Origin: Candidatus Peribacteraceae bacterium
GTDB taxonomy: Bacteria > Patescibacteriota > Gracilibacteria > Peribacterales > Peribacteraceae
Length of the DNA stretch: 8,384 bases
Direction: 5' to 3'
Assembly: GCA_018061525.1 (NCBI GenBank)
Contig: JAGOUB010000035.1
Span: 1 to 8,384 of the forward strand
Under the pieces are notes generated by a model. That model was not told the DNA's origin. It saw only the letters and a program-made list of their open reading frames with translations, and ran no database searches. Made by a program: the position numbers and the translations under genes. Shown here in pieces: positions 6,373 to 8,384 of the stretch; within the stretch, counting starts at the first letter, position 1, and the number at the start of each line of letters is the position of its first letter.

Positions 6373-6402
6373 ACAAAAAGGCCACGAGAGTGGTCTTTTT
6401 GT
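6373..6402. terminator. Two-way intrinsic terminator
   Basis: The strong core GGCCAC-GAGA-GTGGTC (6380-6395) is flanked by AAAAA on the left and TTTTT on the right. The stem extends to 13 pairs including one G-U. On the minus strand the core is followed by TTTTTGTGTTTGTTTTG, six bases after the TPR gene stop, so it closes that operon. On the plus strand it is followed by TTTTTGTTTGTGT and could end a transcript arriving from the gap. Confidence 0.85.
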
Positions 6403-6407
6403 TTGTG

Positions 6408-7763
6408 TCAGCGCAGCTGCTCCAACCGGTCCTTGGCGCTCTGGAGGTTCGGGTTGAGGGCGAGCGCGGTCTCGAGGGCCTGCTTAGCTTCGTCGCGGCG
6501 GCCGGAGGCGCCGAGCGCCAGGCCGAGCAGATCGAAGCTGCGGCCGTCCTGGGGCCAGCGCTGGGTGGCGGCCTGGGCGATGGAGAGGGCGCCGGGCAGG
6601 TCCTGCGACTGGATCGAGAGGGTGACGGCGCGCTCGGCGTCGGTGACGGTGGCGTCCTCGAGGGCGGCCAGCGCCTGGGCCTGGACCAAGCCGAGCAGGG
6701 CGTCGGCGGACTCGTTGGCTTCCTCCAAGATCGCTTCGCGGACAGTGCGTTCGGGACGGAAGCCGTTCTTCAGCGCGTTCTGCAGGAAGGTGATGGCGTT
6801 GTGGTGGTCGTCGGTGCCGGCGTAGGCACGGCCGAGGTAGTACTGCGTCTCGGGCTTCTCGGGATCGAGGCCGTAGGCCTGATTGAGCGAGACGAGGGCG
6901 ACATCGGGCGTGCCGGCCGAGAGCTCGCAGAAGCCGCGCACAATCCAGGCGTCACGGTAGTCGGGCTGCTGGATCGTCACTTGCGTGAGCAGCGGCAGGG
7001 CCAGCGGGCACTCCTCGATCTGCGCCAGCGCGCGGCCGAGCAGCGTCACCAGGTGGATGTTGGGGCTCTCGGGGAAGAGGCCGAATTCGTCGTAGGCGCC
7101 GCTGAGTACGGCGGCGTAGTTCTTGAGCAGCGGTTCGCTGCCGGCTTGCACGGCGGCCAGCGACAGTTGGGCACGCTCGTGGTCGCCCTGGAGGATGGCG
7201 AGCAGGGCATCGGCGTAGTTCCGCTGGGGCGAGGCTTCGGGCAGGGCGTTGAGACTCTCCTGAGCCTTCTGCACATCGCCGGCGCGGAGCGCGATGATGG
7301 TTTCGAGCAGCTGGATGTCGGTGCCGGTGGCGCCGGCGTCGCGCATGCGCTGGATGGTCTCGGCGAGGGCGTCCTTGTCGCCCAGCTGCAGCTGCGCCTG
7401 CGCCAGTTTGCGCAGCGCGGGTAGGCCGCCGCCGGCCGTCACGGACTGGGCGTAGGCCTCGCGGGCCGCGGACCAACGACCTTGCACGGCCTGCACGTCG
7501 CCGGCGCGCATGGCCATCAGGGCAGTGTCGCGCGGGTCGACGGTTTCGATGACGGGCATGACGCTAGCGCGCTGCTCGCCGGGGCGCACGGTGCCGGTGA
7601 GGCCGCGGGTGCTGGCCTTGAGCTGCCAGAGCAGGCCCACGATCAGGGCGGCCACGCAGGCGAGTGCGAGCAGGACGGGCAGGAGGAAGCGGCGGGTGGA
7701 GGCGGGCACGGGGTCGGGGGTTGGAACGCCGTCTAGGCGGGGCTCACGATAGCAGATTGCCAC
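6408..7763 (-). CDS. Membrane-anchored tetratricopeptide-repeat protein
   Basis: TPR proteins act as protein-binding scaffolds; this one's partner is unknown. The ORF gives 451 residues from the GTG at 7763. One membrane helix at about 25-47 (FLLPVLLALACVAALIVGLL) follows a short N-terminus with RR at 24-25, and the rest is predicted to lie outside the cytoplasm. Helix-turn-helix repeats begin near 81 (GRWSAAREAYAQSV). The clearest are 271-304 (DAWIVRGFCEL, then ALVSLNQAYGLDPE), 305-338 (TQYYLGRAYAG, HHNAITFLQNALK) and 410-440 (FDLLGLALGASGRRDEAKQA, then ALALNPN). The GTG at 7763 overlaps the rimK-like gene by 20 bases, favouring translational coupling. GTG 7709 would start closer to the helix and remains possible; neither has a Shine-Dalgarno. 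The stop is six bases before the terminator. TPR fold and anchor are confident; the function is not known. Confidence 0.88.
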   Translation of the reverse strand: MAICYREPRLDGVPTPDPVPASTRRFLLPVLLALACVAALIVGLLWQLKASTRGLTGTVRPGEQRASVMPVIETVDPRDTALMAMRAGDVQAVQGRWSAAREAYAQSVTAGGGLPALRKLAQAQLQLGDKDALAETIQRMRDAGATGTDIQLLETIIALRAGDVQKAQESLNALPEASPQRNYADALLAILQGDHERAQLSLAAVQAGSEPLLKNYAAVLSGAYDEFGLFPESPNIHLVTLLGRALAQIEECPLALPLLTQVTIQQPDYRDAWIVRGFCELSAGTPDVALVSLNQAYGLDPEKPETQYYLGRAYAGTDDHHNAITFLQNALKNGFRPERTVREAILEEANESADALLGLVQAQALAALEDATVTDAERAVTLSIQSQDLPGALSIAQAATQRWPQDGRSFDLLGLALGASGRRDEAKQALETALALNPNLQSAKDRLEQLR

Positions 7764-8384
7764 GGCCTGCGCAGAGGCTTCCGACGTAGTCCAGCAGGGC
7801 GCCGGCAGCGTCCAATCCGGTCTCTTTTTCGAAGAATTCGAAGCCCGGCCGGCGGTTCACTTCCAGTACCACCGGTCCGTCGGCGCGGTCGCGGATATCG
7901 ACGCCGGCGAACTCGCGGCGGAGCGTGCGGGCGGCGCGCTCGGCCAGCGCGGCCACGTCGGGTCGGTCGGTCACGGGCGCGGCGATCAACGTGGACCCGA
8001 CGACGTTCGTGCGGAAGTCGCCGGCGGGCGCGCGGCGCTTGAGCAGCATTGGCAGGGCCGTCCCTCCCACCACCAGCACGCGCCAGTCCTCTTCGGCCGG
8101 CAGCCACTCCTGCACCTGCCAGTGTCCGGCCGGCTCGGTCGCCAGGCGGGCACGGCACTCCTCTTCATTGTTCACCAAGAAGACATGGCGGCCGAGGCTG
8201 CCGAACGTGCCCTTGAGCACGCACGGGAACCCGAGCTCGGCGGCGAAGGTAAGCGCGGCGGCTTGGTCATCGGTCTGGAGCGTCCGCGGCACGGCCACGC
8301 CGGCGGCGGCCAGGCGCAGCGTGTCGTGCATCTTGCCCATGGCATACCCCTCATCCACGAGACTCCGGTCCACCACCACCTTGC
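7744..8384 (-). CDS. RimK-like ATP-grasp ligase, N-terminus beyond window
   Basis: ATP-grasp enzymes of this family activate a carboxylate as acyl phosphate and join it to an amine; RimK itself adds Glu to ribosomal protein S6. The frame is open to the right window edge, so about 80-100 N-terminal residues are probably missing. Numbering from the GTG at 8379: MGKMHDTLRL followed by AGVAVPRTL is the usual entry to the ATP-grasp fold; K56-G-x-x-G60-x-x-G63 is the ATP-binding loop; QEWLP (90-94) is the hinge; KRR (114-116) and DFRTN (121-125) line the site; D161, E173 and N175 in EVNRRPGFEF are the likely metal ligands. The usual Gly pair after DFRxN is replaced by VVGST. Substrate cannot be read from sequence: S6 glutamylation, LysX/ArgX-type or peptide-tailoring ligases are all possible. 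It precedes and overlaps the TPR gene. Confidence 0.88.
   Translation of the reverse strand, partial: KVVVDRSLVDEGYAMGKMHDTLRLAAAGVAVPRTLQTDDQAAALTFAAELGFPCVLKGTFGSLGRHVFLVNNEEECRARLATEPAGHWQVQEWLPAEEDWRVLVVGGTALPMLLKRRAPAGDFRTNVVGSTLIAAPVTDRPDVAALAERAARTLRREFAGVDIRDRADGPVVLEVNRRPGFEFFEKETGLDAAGALLDYVGSLCAGRGNLLS

Larger units (their letters stand above)
5227..6407. other. 1.2-kb gap without a credible gene
   Basis: Between the 3835-5226 gene and the TPR gene, neither strand holds a frame with recognisable protein features. Open frames at 5530-6087 (+) and 6084-6317 (-) have low-complexity, unprotein-like translations and no good start signal. The gap divides near 5700: GC-rich with strong inverted repeats to the left, clearly lower GC with CA- and CT-rich plus-strand tracts to the right. 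Repeats, the RNA candidate and the terminator inside it are listed separately. It must also contain any promoter for the 3835-5226/secF/tig group; none is convincing. Confidence 0.7.

Overview
GC-rich bacterial chromosome fragment carrying six protein genes and one long non-coding gap of about 1.2 kb. The genes are a (p)ppGpp synthetase of the Rel family (+, 5' end outside the window), trigger factor, SecF, an unrecognised membrane-anchored protein, a membrane-anchored TPR protein and a RimK-like ATP-grasp ligase (all -, the last with its N-terminus outside the window). No mobile element, CRISPR array, tRNA or rRNA was recognised.

Layout. 1-1591 (+): Rel C-terminal part. It meets trigger factor tail to tail with a 23-base overlap. 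1569-5226 (-): in transcription order, unknown membrane protein, secF, tig, with gaps of 76 and 12 bases. 5227-6407: no credible gene. Its left half (to about 5700) is GC-rich and full of perfect inverted repeats. Its right half is much less GC-rich, contains many potential RNA stems and ends at a two-way intrinsic terminator. 6408-8384 (-): rimK-like gene followed by the TPR gene, overlapping by 20 bases.

Organism. The phylum cannot be fixed by eye. Several traits recall the Patescibacteria (CPR) radiation more than the usual Proteobacteria or Firmicutes: a Rel ending after its zinc-finger-like domain, the LAFP sequence in Rel, a SecF whose GYSxND motif has lost the Asn, and a divergent trigger factor. 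This is a recollection-based lean only; another high-GC phylum such as Verrucomicrobiota is possible. No start codon seen here has a clear Shine-Dalgarno sequence, and secF and tig have CU-rich leaders instead.

Function. The minus-strand group combines nascent-chain folding (trigger factor) with Sec export (SecF) and a bitopic protein of unknown role, so a protein-biogenesis/envelope theme is reasonable. The rimK-like/TPR pair is a separate unit closed by the terminator. The most interesting part is the 5227-6407 gap, which may hold an undescribed structured RNA and an intergenic repeat family.
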